A DNA stretch of 44,902 nt, taken from NCBI RefSeq assembly GCF_003339815.1, contig NZ_PPTT01000032.1:1-44902 (forward strand). Reading direction: 5' to 3'. Below, piece after piece: positions 10,793 to 19,293 of the stretch. Below the pieces are notes generated by a model. That model was given only the letters and a program-made list of their open reading frames with translations. It ran no database searches and was not told the origin of the DNA. Source of the DNA: Eggerthella sinensis (GTDB taxonomy: Bacteria > Actinomycetota > Coriobacteriia > Coriobacteriales > Eggerthellaceae). Every line of letters starts with the position of its first letter. Positions within the stretch are counted from its first letter, which is position 1. The translations under genes and the position numbers were made by a program.

Positions 10793-10878
10793 TGCGTGCG
10801 GGTCGGCAACCGTACGCCGCGCCGATTCGAAACGGACGCGGCGTGCGATCGGCGCGGCGAGCGACGCTCAGGTCCCAG

Positions 10879-10925
10879 GCGGCACCCCGCGCCAAGGAAG
10901 GGCGCGGCACCCCGCGCCAAGGAAG
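10879..10925. repeat. Tandem 22-bp direct repeat before tpiA
   Basis: Two exact 22-bp copies (10879-10900 and 10904-10925), each containing CACCCCGCGCCAAGGAAG and offset by 25 bp, lie in the tpiA leader. Each contains an AAGGAAG that could mimic a ribosome binding site, but both are too far from the ATG. The function is unknown. Confidence 0.7.
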
Positions 10926-10949
10926 CTCACACAACGAAAGGAAACCCCT

Positions 10950-11720
10950 ATGGCTCGTAAACCTATGATGGCGGGCAACTGGAAGATGAACAACACCATC
11001 GCCGAGGCCGTGGTGCTCACGCAGGAGATCTCGAACAACTTCGACCGCGAGTGGCCCGAGGACGTCGACGTGGTCATCTGCCCGCCGTACGTCGACCTCA
11101 AGCCGGCCAAGACCGTGCTCGACTTCGACAAGACGAAGGTCGCCGTGAACGCGCAGAACGTGTTCTGGGAGCCCTCCGGCGCCTACACCGGCGAGATCTC
11201 GGTGCCCATGATCAAGGAGATCGGCTGCGCGGGCAGCATCGTGGGGCACTCCGAGCGCCGCGAGCTGTTCGGCGAGACGAACGAGGACGTCAACCGCAAG
11301 GTGAAGGCCCTCGTCGAAGCCGGCCTCTACGCCATCGTGTGCGTGGGCGAGTCGCTGGGCGTGCGCGACGACGGCACCACCGAGGAGTACGTCACCGCGC
11401 AGGTGCGCGCCGCCTTCGCCGGCGTCGACGCCATGGACGCGCAGCGCTGCGTCGTGGCCTACGAGCCCATCTGGGCCATCGGCACCGGCCGCACCGCCAC
11501 GCCCGAGCAGGCCGAAGCCGTGTGCGCCGCCATCCGCGCCACGCTCTCCGAGCTGTTCGGCCCCGCCGTGGCCGAGGAGATGCGCGTGCTGTACGGCGGT
11601 TCCATGAACCCGGCCAACGTGGAGGGCCTCATGGCGCAGCCGAACATCGACGGCGGCCTCATCGGCGGCGCCAGTCTCAAGGCCGACTCGTTCATCCAGC
11701 TCGTCAAGGCCTGCCTGTAA
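10950..11720 (+). CDS. tpiA: Triose-phosphate isomerase
   Basis: 256-residue TIM barrel interconverting dihydroxyacetone phosphate and glyceraldehyde 3-phosphate. The N-terminal GNWKMN contains the catalytic lysine, GHSERRE the catalytic histidine, AYEPIWAIGTG the catalytic glutamate with the flexible loop, and YGGSMNPANV the phosphate site. The ATG at 10950 has AAAGGAAA upstream; an earlier in-frame ATG at 10779 lies before the tandem repeat and is not supported. The stop codon shares an A with the gpmI start (TAATG), so gpmI is translationally coupled. Confidence 0.98.
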   Translation: MARKPMMAGNWKMNNTIAEAVVLTQEISNNFDREWPEDVDVVICPPYVDLKPAKTVLDFDKTKVAVNAQNVFWEPSGAYTGEISVPMIKEIGCAGSIVGHSERRELFGETNEDVNRKVKALVEAGLYAIVCVGESLGVRDDGTTEEYVTAQVRAAFAGVDAMDAQRCVVAYEPIWAIGTGRTATPEQAEAVCAAIRATLSELFGPAVAEEMRVLYGGSMNPANVEGLMAQPNIDGGLIGGASLKADSFIQLVKACL

Positions 11721-13270
11721 TGGCCGACGCGCACTCCCACCTCACGCTGCCCGCCTGCCTCGTCATCATGGACGGCTTCGGGCTGGCCGAGCCGGGCCCC
11801 GGCAACGCCATCTCGCAGGCGAGCACGCCCTGCCTCGACGACGTGTTCGCAACCCGTCCGTGGACGAAGCTCGAAGCGTCGGGCGAGGCCGTGGGCCTGC
11901 CCGACGGGCAGATGGGCAACTCCGAGGTGGGGCACCTCAACATCGGCGCAGGCCGCGTGGTGTACCAGGAGCTCACGCGCATCAACCGCGCATGCGCCGA
12001 CGGCTCGCTCGCGGCGAATCCCGTGCTGAACGACGCGTTCTCCGCGGCGGCCCGTCCGGACGCGGCGCTTCACCTCATGGGCCTCGTGTCCGACGGCGGC
12101 GTGCATTCGTCCAACGAGCACCTCTACGCGCTCATGCGCGCCGCGAAAGCGGCGGGCGTGGGACGCATCGTGGTGCACTGCTTCATGGACGGCCGCGACG
12201 TGCCGCCGAAGAGCGGCGCGGGCTACCTCGAGGAGCTCGAGGCCGTGGCCGCCGAGCTGACCGATGGGGCCTGCACGGCCGAGATCGGCAGCATCTCGGG
12301 GCGCTACTACGCCATGGACCGCGACAACCGCTGGGAGCGCGTCGAGCGGGCGTACCGCGCCGTCGTGGCGGCCGAGCCGTGCACGGATGCAACGTCGGCC
12401 GAGGTCATGGCCGCGTCCTATGCCGACGGCGTCACCGACGAGTTCGTCGTGCCCACGGCGCTCTCGAGCCGCGGCATGCGCGAGGGCGATGCGGTGGTGT
12501 TCTTCAACTTCCGCCCGGACCGCGCCCGCGAAATCACGCGCGCGCTCGTGGACCCAACGTTCGAAGGCTTCGAGCGCGGAGCGTACCCGCAGGTGAGCTT
12601 CGTGTGCCTGACCGAGTACGACCCCGAGATCCCGGCTCCGGTGGCCTTCGCCAAGGAATTCCCCGACGAGGTGCTCGCCGACGTGCTGGCCGCGGCGGGC
12701 CTGCGCCAGTACCACATCGCCGAAACCGAGAAGTACGCCCACGTGACGTTCTTCCTCAACGGCGGGCGCGAGGAGCCGAAGGCGGGCGAGGAGCGCGCGC
12801 TCATCCCCAGCCCCAAGGTGGCCACCTACGACCTGCAGCCCGAGATGAGCGAGCCCGACGTGGCCGCCACGCTCGCGGCCGCCATCGACGCCGATGAGGC
12901 CGACGTGTACATCGTGAACTTCGCGAACCCCGACATGGTGGGCCACACGGGCGTCATCCCGGCCGCCGTGGCCGCCGTGGAAGCGGTGGACGCCGGCGTG
13001 TCGCAGGTGCTGGGCGCCCTCGAGCGCAAGGGCGGCGTGGCGCTCATCACGGCCGACCACGGCAACGCCGACAAGATGCTCGCCGAGGACGGCTCGCCGT
13101 TCACGGCCCACACGACGGCTCTCGTGCCGTTCGCGCTCGTGGACTACGCGGGCACGGGGCGCACGCTCGACGATCGCCAAGGGGCGCTCTGCGACATCGC
13201 GCCCACGCTGCTCGAGCTCGTGGGCCTCGACGCGCCCGCGGCCATGACGGGCAGAAGCCTGCTGGCCTGA
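11720..13270 (+). CDS. gpmI: Cofactor-independent phosphoglycerate mutase
   Basis: 516-residue alkaline-phosphatase-superfamily enzyme converting 3-phosphoglycerate to 2-phosphoglycerate with Mn2+ ions and no 2,3-bisphosphoglycerate. The metal-binding VIMDGFG lies at about 15-21. The phosphoserine motif GQMGNSEVGH has its serine at about 68. Later, FMDGRDVPP, NFRPDRAREI, FANPDMVGHTG and ITADHGNADKM supply the remaining metal and substrate ligands. The start overlaps the tpiA stop by one base. It closes the glycolytic block and is followed by a long hairpin shared with azlD. Confidence 0.97.
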   Translation: MADAHSHLTLPACLVIMDGFGLAEPGPGNAISQASTPCLDDVFATRPWTKLEASGEAVGLPDGQMGNSEVGHLNIGAGRVVYQELTRINRACADGSLAANPVLNDAFSAAARPDAALHLMGLVSDGGVHSSNEHLYALMRAAKAAGVGRIVVHCFMDGRDVPPKSGAGYLEELEAVAAELTDGACTAEIGSISGRYYAMDRDNRWERVERAYRAVVAAEPCTDATSAEVMAASYADGVTDEFVVPTALSSRGMREGDAVVFFNFRPDRAREITRALVDPTFEGFERGAYPQVSFVCLTEYDPEIPAPVAFAKEFPDEVLADVLAAAGLRQYHIAETEKYAHVTFFLNGGREEPKAGEERALIPSPKVATYDLQPEMSEPDVAATLAAAIDADEADVYIVNFANPDMVGHTGVIPAAVAAVEAVDAGVSQVLGALERKGGVALITADHGNADKMLAEDGSPFTAHTTALVPFALVDYAGTGRTLDDRQGALCDIAPTLLELVGLDAPAAMTGRSLLA

Positions 13271-13296
13271 GCTTCCGCAACCGACGAACGCACGAG

Positions 13297-13325
13297 AAGC
13301 GCCGCGGCCTCAGGCTGCGGCGCTT
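13297..13325. terminator. Bidirectional hairpin between gpmI and azlD
   Basis: AAGCGCCGC at 13297-13305 pairs with GCGGCGCTT at 13317-13325. It lies between convergent genes and could end transcription from both sides. There is no long T tract, so efficiency is uncertain. Confidence 0.55.
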
Positions 13326-13344
13326 CGCTCGTTTCGGGGTGCGT

Positions 13345-13674
13345 TTAGGGGAACACCGTGCGGATGAGCAGCATGTAGACGATGGTGCCGCCTATCATGG
13401 ACAGCGACATGTTCCGCTTCCACACGTGCAGCCCCACCACCACGCCCGCGGCGATGAGCTCGGGCGCCATGTGGTAGCCCGCAAGCGGCGCGGACGTGCG
13501 GAAGCAGTACACGATGAGCAGCCCCCACATACAGGCCGGCAGCACCGTGCCCAGGTACGTGACGGTCTTCGGCGTCTTCTCGGGCGTGGGGAACGCGAGG
13601 AAGGGCAGCCAGCGCGTGAGCTGGGTGGCCACGGCCCCGGCGGCTATCATGGCAAGCAGTTCGACCGTGCTCAT
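13345..13674 (-). CDS. azlD: AzlD branched-chain amino acid exporter, small subunit
   Basis: 109-residue protein with four predicted membrane segments, of the AzlD family (partner of AzlC, the LIV-E exporter family). The RWLPFLAF motif near residue 21 and the TYLGTVLPACMWGLLIVY segment are typical. The start overlaps the azlC stop in an ATGA arrangement, so it is translated with azlC. It exports branched-chain amino acids or analogues in concert with AzlC. Confidence 0.9.
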   Translation of the reverse strand: MSTVELLAMIAAGAVATQLTRWLPFLAFPTPEKTPKTVTYLGTVLPACMWGLLIVYCFRTSAPLAGYHMAPELIAAGVVVGLHVWKRNMSLSMIGGTIVYMLLIRTVFP

Positions 13675-14444
13675 GCGCCCGCCTCCGTCCCGGGGCGTTC
13701 CAGCTGGCGGCGGAACAGCAGCAACAGCGCCACGATGGCCAAAAGCGCCGGCACGAGGAACCCGTCGGCGCCGAACGCCACGAGGCTCAGCAAGGCCGCG
13801 CCGAAGCCGATGAGCGATGCGCGGTGGTCGGCCTCGTTCATCCAGCAATCCAGGAAGATGACGATGAACAGCGCCTTCATGATGAAATCGATGCCCGAGA
13901 GGTCCACGGGCAGCTCGGCGGCCACGTACGATCCCACGGCGGCGAATCCGGCCCAGTACGCCAGGTTGAGGCCCGTGATCCACGCGTAGGTCCAGAAGCG
14001 GTCCACGTCGCGCGGCACCTCGAGCGGCTGGCAGAGGGCGAACGTCTCGTCGATGAGGCCGTAGCGCAGAAACGCGGTCTTGCGCCCCGCGCCGCGGTAC
14101 TTCTCCAGCATGCTGATGCCGTAGAACATATGGCGCGCGTTGATCATGAACACGACGAGGAACACCGCGAGCGGGGCGAACGTCGCGGTGAGCATGTCGG
14201 CCACGACGAACTCGGCCGATCCCGCGAAGATGGACACGGCCATGAGCGGCGCGGCCCACGGCGGCAGGCCGAGGGAGGCGGTGTACACGCCGTAGCTCAG
14301 GCCGCAGAAGGCGAACCCTGCCATGAGCGGCAGCGTCTGCTTGAAGGCGAAGGGCAGTGCGCCGAGCGCGCGGGCGCGGCGCGAGGGGGCGGCAGGGGAG
14401 GCGGGCGCGACGTCGGCGCCGAGGGCCTGCGAGGATTCTTCCAT
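13671..14444 (-). CDS. azlC: AzlC branched-chain amino acid exporter, large subunit
   Basis: 257-residue membrane protein of the AzlC/YgaZ family. After a 35-residue cytoplasmic leader, the family motif MAGFAFCGLSYGVY begins the first transmembrane segment (about 40-55), followed by FVVFMINARHMFYGISM and an FLDCWMNEADHR loop. AAGGAG precedes the ATG. It is divergent from a MocR-type regulator, and an 8-bp perfect inverted repeat sits between them, a usual layout for a transporter controlled by a neighbouring regulator. The substrate is inferred from the family only. Confidence 0.92.
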   Translation of the reverse strand: MEESSQALGADVAPASPAAPSRRARALGALPFAFKQTLPLMAGFAFCGLSYGVYTASLGLPPWAAPLMAVSIFAGSAEFVVADMLTATFAPLAVFLVVFMINARHMFYGISMLEKYRGAGRKTAFLRYGLIDETFALCQPLEVPRDVDRFWTYAWITGLNLAYWAGFAAVGSYVAAELPVDLSGIDFIMKALFIVIFLDCWMNEADHRASLIGFGAALLSLVAFGADGFLVPALLAIVALLLLFRRQLERPGTEAGA

Positions 14445-14508
14445 GATGCTCCTTGTCGAGGCGGTTCCCCGCTATGGTATGCTGAACGCGAAAACCAGGC
14501 AATGACAA

Positions 14509-14527
14509 AATTGCATGTAATGCAATT
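14509..14527. promoter_or_regulatory. Operator-like palindrome between azlC and mocR
   Basis: AATTGCAT-GTA-ATGCAATT is a perfect 8-bp inverted repeat with a 3-bp spacer, AT-rich in a GC-rich setting. A possible azlC promoter (TTGCCT, 17 nt, TACCAT on the minus strand) lies beside it, and a possible mocR -10 (TATGCT, 14478-14483) lies just upstream. It is the natural candidate site for the adjacent regulator. Confidence 0.65.
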
Positions 14528-14576
14528 CGCGGCGCTTGCCGTCGCCTGCCGTCCGCCGTCCGACCAGGAGCCCGCA

Positions 14577-15989
14577 ATGCCGTTCAACTCGTTCGACGAC
14601 TACCCCATGAGCTGGAAGCCCGACCGCGCCAGCTTGGGCAAGCCGTACTACGCCAGCCTCGTCGACCTGCTGGAGGAGTCCATCCGCTCGGGCGCGCTGC
14701 CCGTGGGCGCGAGCCTGCCGCCGCAACGCGAGCTGGCCGACTTCCTCGACTTGAACCCGTCCACCATCACGCGCGCCTACGCGCTCGCCCGCGAGCGGGG
14801 GCTCGTCTACGGCGTGACGGGCAAGGGCACGTTCGTGGCACCCCATGCCAACCATGACCTGACGCTCACGGCCGACGGGTTCGACGAGGCCTGCGTCGAG
14901 CTGGGCATGGTGACGGGCTTCAACCAATGCGACGGCATGGTGGCCGAGGCCGTGCGCACGGTGGCCGAGCGCGGCTACCTGTCCAAGCTCATGGACTACT
15001 CGAACCCCTGCGGCTATCCGCACCACATCGAGGCGGGGCGGCGCTGGCTCTCCTGGAAGGGCGTGCGCAGCGAGCCCGCCTGCGTCATCGTGACGTCGGG
15101 CGTGCAGAACGCGCTCGTCATCACGCTGTGCGCCCTGTTCCGGGCGGGCGACCGCATCGCGGTGGACGCCTACACGTTCCCGAACTTCATCGAGCTGGCG
15201 AAGCTGTTGGGCATCGAGCTCGTGCCCATCGCGGGCGACGCGGAGGGTATGCGCGCCGACGCCCTCGACGCGGTGTGCCGCTCGGTGAGCGTGCGCGGCG
15301 TCTACCTGATGCCCACCTGCGCGAACCCCACCACCGTGTACACGACGGCCGCGCGGCGCGCGCAGCTCGCCCGCGTGGTGGAGGCGCGCGACCTCGTGGT
15401 GATCGAGGACGACTTGGGAGGCACGGTGGAAGGCCTCGACGCGGAGCTGGGCCGTCCCGTGGCGCCGCGCTTCATCGACCTGTTGCCCGAGCACACCGTC
15501 CATGTGGCGGAAACCACGAAGACGCTGGCGAACAGCCTGCGCATCGCGTTTCTGGCCTGCTCGGAGCGCTACCGCGACCGCATCGCCCACGCGGTGTTCA
15601 ACGTGAACGTCAAAACGTCGTCGCTCGACGCCGAGGTGGTGTCGGAGCTGATCCTCAGCGGGGGAGCGGCCGACATCGTCGCCCGCAAGCGCCAGCTCAT
15701 GATCGAGACGAACGAGCTATTCGACCGCATCTTCCCCGACGCTGCGCCCTCGTCGTTCCCGTACCCGCTGTTCCGTTGGATGCCCATCGATCTGCCCGGC
15801 ACCTCGGCCCAGATCGAGGAGCGGCTGCGGGCGGCGGGGGTGCGCGTGTACCACGGCGACCGGTTCCGCGTGTCGAGCGAGGCGCCGGGCGGGTTTCTGC
15901 GCGTGTCGCTGTCCACGTGGGACGGCGCGAGCCGCATCGCGCACGGGCTGCGGGTGCTGAAGCGCGAGCTGGAAGCGGGCGGCGCATGA
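14577..15989 (+). CDS. GntR/MocR-family regulator with aminotransferase domain
   Basis: 470 residues. An N-terminal GntR winged helix (about 20-95: YYASLVDLLEESIRSG, LPPQRELADFLDLNPSTITRAYALARERGLVYGVTGKGTFV) is fused to a fold-type I aminotransferase-like domain. Its PLP-lysine motif AETTKTLANSLR puts the lysine at about 315. MocR proteins sense PLP or amino-acid-PLP adducts. The start at 14577 is chosen for AGGAG at 14566-14570; an upstream ATG at 14502 would run through the palindrome and lacks a ribosome binding site. Divergence from azlCD suggests that it controls amino acid export. Its effector and direction of control are inference. Confidence 0.85.
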   Translation: MPFNSFDDYPMSWKPDRASLGKPYYASLVDLLEESIRSGALPVGASLPPQRELADFLDLNPSTITRAYALARERGLVYGVTGKGTFVAPHANHDLTLTADGFDEACVELGMVTGFNQCDGMVAEAVRTVAERGYLSKLMDYSNPCGYPHHIEAGRRWLSWKGVRSEPACVIVTSGVQNALVITLCALFRAGDRIAVDAYTFPNFIELAKLLGIELVPIAGDAEGMRADALDAVCRSVSVRGVYLMPTCANPTTVYTTAARRAQLARVVEARDLVVIEDDLGGTVEGLDAELGRPVAPRFIDLLPEHTVHVAETTKTLANSLRIAFLACSERYRDRIAHAVFNVNVKTSSLDAEVVSELILSGGAADIVARKRQLMIETNELFDRIFPDAAPSSFPYPLFRWMPIDLPGTSAQIEERLRAAGVRVYHGDRFRVSSEAPGGFLRVSLSTWDGASRIAHGLRVLKRELEAGGA

Positions 15990-16012
15990 TCGTTCTTTGT
16001 GTGCACGCCGCT

Positions 16013-16040
16013 TGCCCTCGCGGGCGCCTTTCGCTATACT
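16013..16040 (+). promoter_or_regulatory. secG promoter
   Basis: TTGCCC at 16013-16018 and TATACT at 16035-16040, spaced 16 nt. The -10 sits inside the small inverted repeat TCGCTA-TACT-TAGCGA. The leader before the TTG start at 16090 is about 43 nt. Confidence 0.6.
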
Positions 16041-16089
16041 TAGCGACTTGCGTACCGTTATGTATTGAACGAAAGAAGAGAGACGAATC

Positions 16090-16344
16090 TTGAACCCGCT
16101 CCTTATCATCATGCTTGTCCTGCTCGTCGTTTCGGGCCTGGGCCTCATCGTGTTCATCCTGCTGCATTCCGGCAAGGGCACCGGCATCTCCGACATGATC
16201 GCGAGCTCGGTGTACTCCACGCAAACCGGCACGAGCATCGTCGAGAAGAACCTCGATCGCATCACCATCGCGTTCGCGATCATCTTCATGCTGTCGCTCA
16301 TCGTGCTCATGATCATCTACCCGCACGGAACGATTGCAAATTAG
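16090..16344 (+). CDS. secG: Preprotein translocase subunit SecG
   Basis: 84-residue protein with two transmembrane helices (about 3-25 and 55-77) joined by a loop containing LLHSGKGTGISDMIA, the SecG signature. SecG assists the SecYE channel during SecA-driven protein export. The start is TTG, supported by GAAAGAAGAGAG upstream and by absence of a better codon. The normal length and a single short gene between the MocR gene and tRNA-Leu fit the family. Confidence 0.92.
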   Translation: MNPLLIIMLVLLVVSGLGLIVFILLHSGKGTGISDMIASSVYSTQTGTSIVEKNLDRITIAFAIIFMLSLIVLMIIYPHGTIAN

Positions 16345-16357
16345 CTAAAATTTCCCC

Positions 16358-16386
16358 TTCACAACGTGGGAAGGTTCGGGTAGAAT
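16358..16386 (+). promoter_or_regulatory. tRNA-Leu promoter
   Basis: TTCACA at 16358-16363 and TAGAAT at 16381-16386 with a 17-nt spacer, about 27 nt before the mature tRNA 5' end. Confidence 0.55.
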
Positions 16387-16412
16387 AACCTGCGTTGCGT
16401 TTCGAGCAACAC

Positions 16413-16500
16413 GTCGGAGTGGTGGAACGGCAGACACGCTAGCTTGAGGTGCTAGTGCCCGTCTAAGGGTGTGCGGGTTCAAATCCCGCCTCCGACACCA
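16413..16500 (+). tRNA. tRNA-Leu (anticodon GAG)
   Basis: 88-nt class II tRNA with a 7-bp acceptor stem GTCGGAG/CTCCGAC, anticodon loop TTGAGGT on a CTAGC/GCTAG stem, a long variable arm, a GTTCAAA T-loop and encoded CCA. GAG reads CUC and CUU codons. It is followed by a short intrinsic terminator. Confidence 0.96.
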
Positions 16501-16508
16501 GTGAGATC

Positions 16509-16532
16509 AAGAGAGCCTTCGGGCTCTCTTTT
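16509..16532 (+). terminator. Intrinsic terminator after tRNA-Leu
   Basis: AAGAGAGCC-TTCG-GGCTCTCTT hairpin with a UUCG tetraloop and a short T run. Confidence 0.8.
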
Positions 16533-16585
16533 CGTATATGCGACCCCGCATGCGCGGGGCGGCCGTCGGCGAAAGGAAGCGGGCC

Positions 16586-17491
16586 ATGGCGAAAGCGCTT
16601 GCAACGAAGAACGCGGTGTCGGAGCGCATGCGCTCCATCAGGCGCGTGCTGTGGATCGTCCTGTTCTTGAACTTGGCCGTGGCTGCGGCGAAGTACGTCT
16701 ACGGCGCGATGAGCGGTTCGGCGTCCATGCAGGCCGACGGCATCCATTCGGTGTTCGATTCGGCCGGCAACGTGGTGGGGCTCGTGGGCATCGCCATCGC
16801 GTCGCGCCCGGCCGACGAGGGGCACCCGTACGGCCATGCGAAGTTCGAGACGTACGCGAGCCTCCTCATCGGCGTGCTGCTGTTGCTGGCAGCCTTCGAA
16901 GTGGGCTCGAGCGCGGTGGGCAAGCTCATGTCGGGCGTGTACACGGCGGAGGTCACGCCCATCTCGTTCGTCGTCATGGTGGGAACGCTCGCCGTCAACC
17001 TGGGCGTCACCACCTACGAGCGCCGCTGCGCGAAGCGCCTCAAGAGCGAGGTGCTCGCGGCCGACGCGAACCATACGCTGTCCGACGCGCTCGTGTCCAT
17101 CGGCGTCATCATCGGCCTTGCGGCCGTGGCGCTCGGATTTCCCGTGGCCGACCCCGTCATGGCGCTCGTGGTGACTGTGGCCATCCTGGCCACCGCCTAC
17201 GACGTGTTCAAGCACGCGCTGGCCACCCTGTCCGATCGCGCGCGCATCCCCGAGGAGGACCTGCACGCCGTGGCCGTGTCGGTGCCCGGCGTGCAGGATG
17301 CCCACCACATCCGCACGCGCGGCACCGAGGGCGAGGTATACGCCGATTTGCACGTGCTCGTGGCGCCCGAGATGACGGTGGGGGAGGCGCACGAGCTGTC
17401 CGAGCGCGTGGAGGCGGCAATCGAGCAGCGCTTCCCGAACGTGATCGAGGTGCTCGTCCATATCGAGCCGAACGACGGACACGAGGATTAG
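16586..17491 (+). CDS. Cation diffusion facilitator (CDF) transporter
   Basis: 301-residue protein with six predicted membrane segments and a C-terminal cytoplasmic ferredoxin-like domain. Family marks are MQADGIHSVFDSAGN in TM2, HPYGHAKFE after TM3 and NHTLSDALVS in TM5, where the His/Asp residues form the transmembrane metal site. The C-terminal PGVQDAHHIRTR and HVLVAPEMTVGEAHELSERVE match the dimerisation domain. CDF proteins export Zn2+, Fe2+, Mn2+ or Co2+ by proton antiport; the metal cannot be fixed from sequence. GAAAGGAAG upstream supports 16586 over an ATG at 16538. It ends 9 bp before the HAD gene, so they are probably co-transcribed. Confidence 0.9.
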   Translation: MAKALATKNAVSERMRSIRRVLWIVLFLNLAVAAAKYVYGAMSGSASMQADGIHSVFDSAGNVVGLVGIAIASRPADEGHPYGHAKFETYASLLIGVLLLLAAFEVGSSAVGKLMSGVYTAEVTPISFVVMVGTLAVNLGVTTYERRCAKRLKSEVLAADANHTLSDALVSIGVIIGLAAVALGFPVADPVMALVVTVAILATAYDVFKHALATLSDRARIPEEDLHAVAVSVPGVQDAHHIRTRGTEGEVYADLHVLVAPEMTVGEAHELSERVEAAIEQRFPNVIEVLVHIEPNDGHED

Positions 17492-17500
17492 GAGCCGTAG

Positions 17501-18193
17501 ATGACCGAAGCCGTGTTCTTCGACGTGGGAAGCACGCTGCTCTTCCCGTGCCCCTCGGTGGCCGAGACGCTTGCGCGCGTGGCCGCCGAGCGAGGGCACG
17601 ACGTGACCGTGCGCGACATGGAGCCGCACATGCCGGCCATGGACGCCTACTACGAGGCCGAGTACCTGCGCGACGGCGACTTCTGGTGCTCCCACGAGGG
17701 CTCGACGGCCATCTGGCTCGACCAGTACCGCTACGTGTGCCACCTCGCGGGCATCGGGCACGATGCGGAAGGCGTGGCGCAGGCCGCGCACGCATGCTAC
17801 CGCCGCGCGAACCATTGGGAGCTGTACCCGGACGTCGCAGCCTGCCTGAGGGCGCTCAAGGAGGCCGGATACCTGCTCGGGGTGGTATCGAACTGGGATG
17901 CGGGCTTAGAGGGGCTGCTGCGCGATCTCAGGCTGCTGCCGTACTTCGACTTCGTGACGTCCTCGGCCGTGGTGGGCTACCGCAAGCCCAACCCGGTCAT
18001 CTTCGAGCTGGCGTGCGAGCAGGCGCGCGTGGACCCGGCTGCGGCCGTGCACGTGGGCGACCGCCCCGATGCCGACGGCGACGGGGCCGCGGCGGCGGGC
18101 ATCCGCCCGATCATCATCGACCGTCACGACGCCGAAGCCGCCTGCCCCTACGAGCGCGTGTCCACGCTCGCCGATATCCTGGACGTGCTCTGA
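17501..18193 (+). CDS. HAD-family (subclass IA) hydrolase
   Basis: 230-residue haloacid dehalogenase-superfamily phosphatase with a helical cap after motif I. Motif I is FFDVGSTLL with nucleophile Asp8, but the usual second aspartate (+2) is Gly10. That change occurs in some family members and may weaken general acid catalysis. Motif II is VVSNWD, motif III the lysine in YRKPNP, and motif IV HVGDRPDADGDGAAAAG. The cap domain (about 20-95) contains several aromatic residues. The substrate is unknown; it probably shares a transcript with the CDF transporter. A bidirectional hairpin follows. Confidence 0.82.
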   Translation: MTEAVFFDVGSTLLFPCPSVAETLARVAAERGHDVTVRDMEPHMPAMDAYYEAEYLRDGDFWCSHEGSTAIWLDQYRYVCHLAGIGHDAEGVAQAAHACYRRANHWELYPDVAACLRALKEAGYLLGVVSNWDAGLEGLLRDLRLLPYFDFVTSSAVVGYRKPNPVIFELACEQARVDPAAAVHVGDRPDADGDGAAAAGIRPIIIDRHDAEAACPYERVSTLADILDVL

Positions 18194-18212
18194 CGGTTGC
18201 AGGGCATGAAAA

Positions 18213-18239
18213 AAGCCCGCCGGACGAACCGGCGGGCTT
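18213..18239. terminator. Bidirectional terminator between HAD gene and tRNA cluster
   Basis: Perfect 11-bp stem AAGCCCGCCGG / CCGGCGGGCTT. On the minus strand the stem is followed by a run of six T, making it a good intrinsic terminator for the leftward tRNA transcript; it may also end the rightward HAD transcript. Confidence 0.8.
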
Positions 18240-18248
18240 GTGCAATCA

Positions 18249-18324
<76 letters not shown>

Positions 18325-18374
18325 ATGGGTAACGCTCTTCAGTTCTCAAACCATCCAACCCGCAAGGGCAGTGA

Positions 18375-18448
18375 TGGAGGCGACGCCCGGATTCGAACCG
18401 GGGGTGAAGGCTTTGCAGGCCTCTGCCTTACCACTTGGCCACGTCGCC
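18375..18448 (-). tRNA. tRNA-Cys (anticodon GCA)
   Basis: 74 nt with acceptor GGCGACG/CGTCGCC, anticodon loop CTGCAAA (GCA), a GTTCGAA T-loop and encoded CCA. It lies between two identical tRNA-Gly genes. Confidence 0.96.
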
Positions 18449-18516
18449 ATCTCGTCGATACCGTCATGAAAAGGCCGGTCAAACCTTAGTGATAATGACC
18501 GGCCTATAAGTGACGA

Positions 18517-18592
<76 letters not shown>

Positions 18593-18606
18593 ATCGGCGA
18601 GGAAAT

Positions 18607-18635
18607 ATGATAATAGAACTGCTCCCCGGGCGCAA
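18607..18635 (-). promoter_or_regulatory. Promoter of the Gly-Cys-Gly tRNA operon
   Basis: On the minus strand, TTGCGC (18635-18630) and TATCAT (18612-18607) are spaced 17 nt, ending 14 bp before the first tRNA-Gly. Confidence 0.6.
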
Positions 18636-18784
18636 CCCCTCATTTTGGAAAATTTTACCTTCTCGGTTGGAGACCGGCAGCGCGTCGTCGCTTTGCGCGA
18701 AACCGGCCCCAGCGCAGGCGTTCGCAATCGCGCGGACTTTTTCGCCCCGATCGGATTTCGTGCAGACTTTTTTGAAAAAGTGCT

Positions 18785-18812
18785 TTGACAGATCGAAGGT
18801 ATCTGGTAAACT
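18785..18812 (+). promoter_or_regulatory. tRNA-Val promoter
   Basis: Consensus TTGACA at 18785-18790 and TAAACT at 18807-18812, spacer 16 nt, 45 bp before the tRNA-Val 5' end. Confidence 0.75.
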
Positions 18813-18857
18813 AACTGCTCGCTGGCACGGAAACCTATCCGAGCCGCTGAGCAAATC

Positions 18858-18932
<75 letters not shown>

Positions 18933-18942
18933 TGAATTCGAA

Positions 18943-18974
18943 AGAGCCTGCGGACTTCCGCAGGCTCTTTTTTT
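18943..18974 (+). terminator. Intrinsic terminator after tRNA-Val
   Basis: 11-bp stem AGAGCCTGCGG / CCGCAGGCTCT with an ACTT loop, followed by a seven-base T tract. Confidence 0.92.
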
Positions 18975-19293
18975 CATGTCCGAGCCCGCCGCAGTCGGCG
19001 GAACGCGGGCCTTTCCGTCTTCGTGATCCTTGTCGTCATATTGTGGAGAGCGGGGCCGCGCGCCCTGTCGGCGGCGCGGGGGCGACGCGTCTCGGCGGGG
19101 CGGGCGCGCGAACGCTTTTAATCAGACGCATCAAGCGGACTTTGCAACTAATCCCATCCGGTTCCATTTCTCATTCAGCGGCCATCCAGACATATACAGA
19201 AAACTGCATAACCGCGAAACCGGCTGTTTTACAGAATTGTGCAGATGCACTAGAAACGCTGAAAAACGCCCAAAACTATTCGTAAACATTATG
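18975..19293. other. Intergenic stretch with no gene seen
   Basis: About 320 bp between the tRNA-Val terminator and the RidA promoter. The left part is very GC-rich; the right part, from about 19120, is distinctly AT-rich compared with the rest of the window. Short open frames here lack ribosome binding sites and coding bias. I see no RNA gene. The AT-rich part may be upstream promoter or regulator-binding DNA for the gene that follows. Confidence 0.5.

Noticed and set aside
17501-18193. HAD protein as a pseudogene because motif I lacks the second aspartate
   Set aside because: The frame is intact, other motifs are kept, and the same substitution occurs in real family members.
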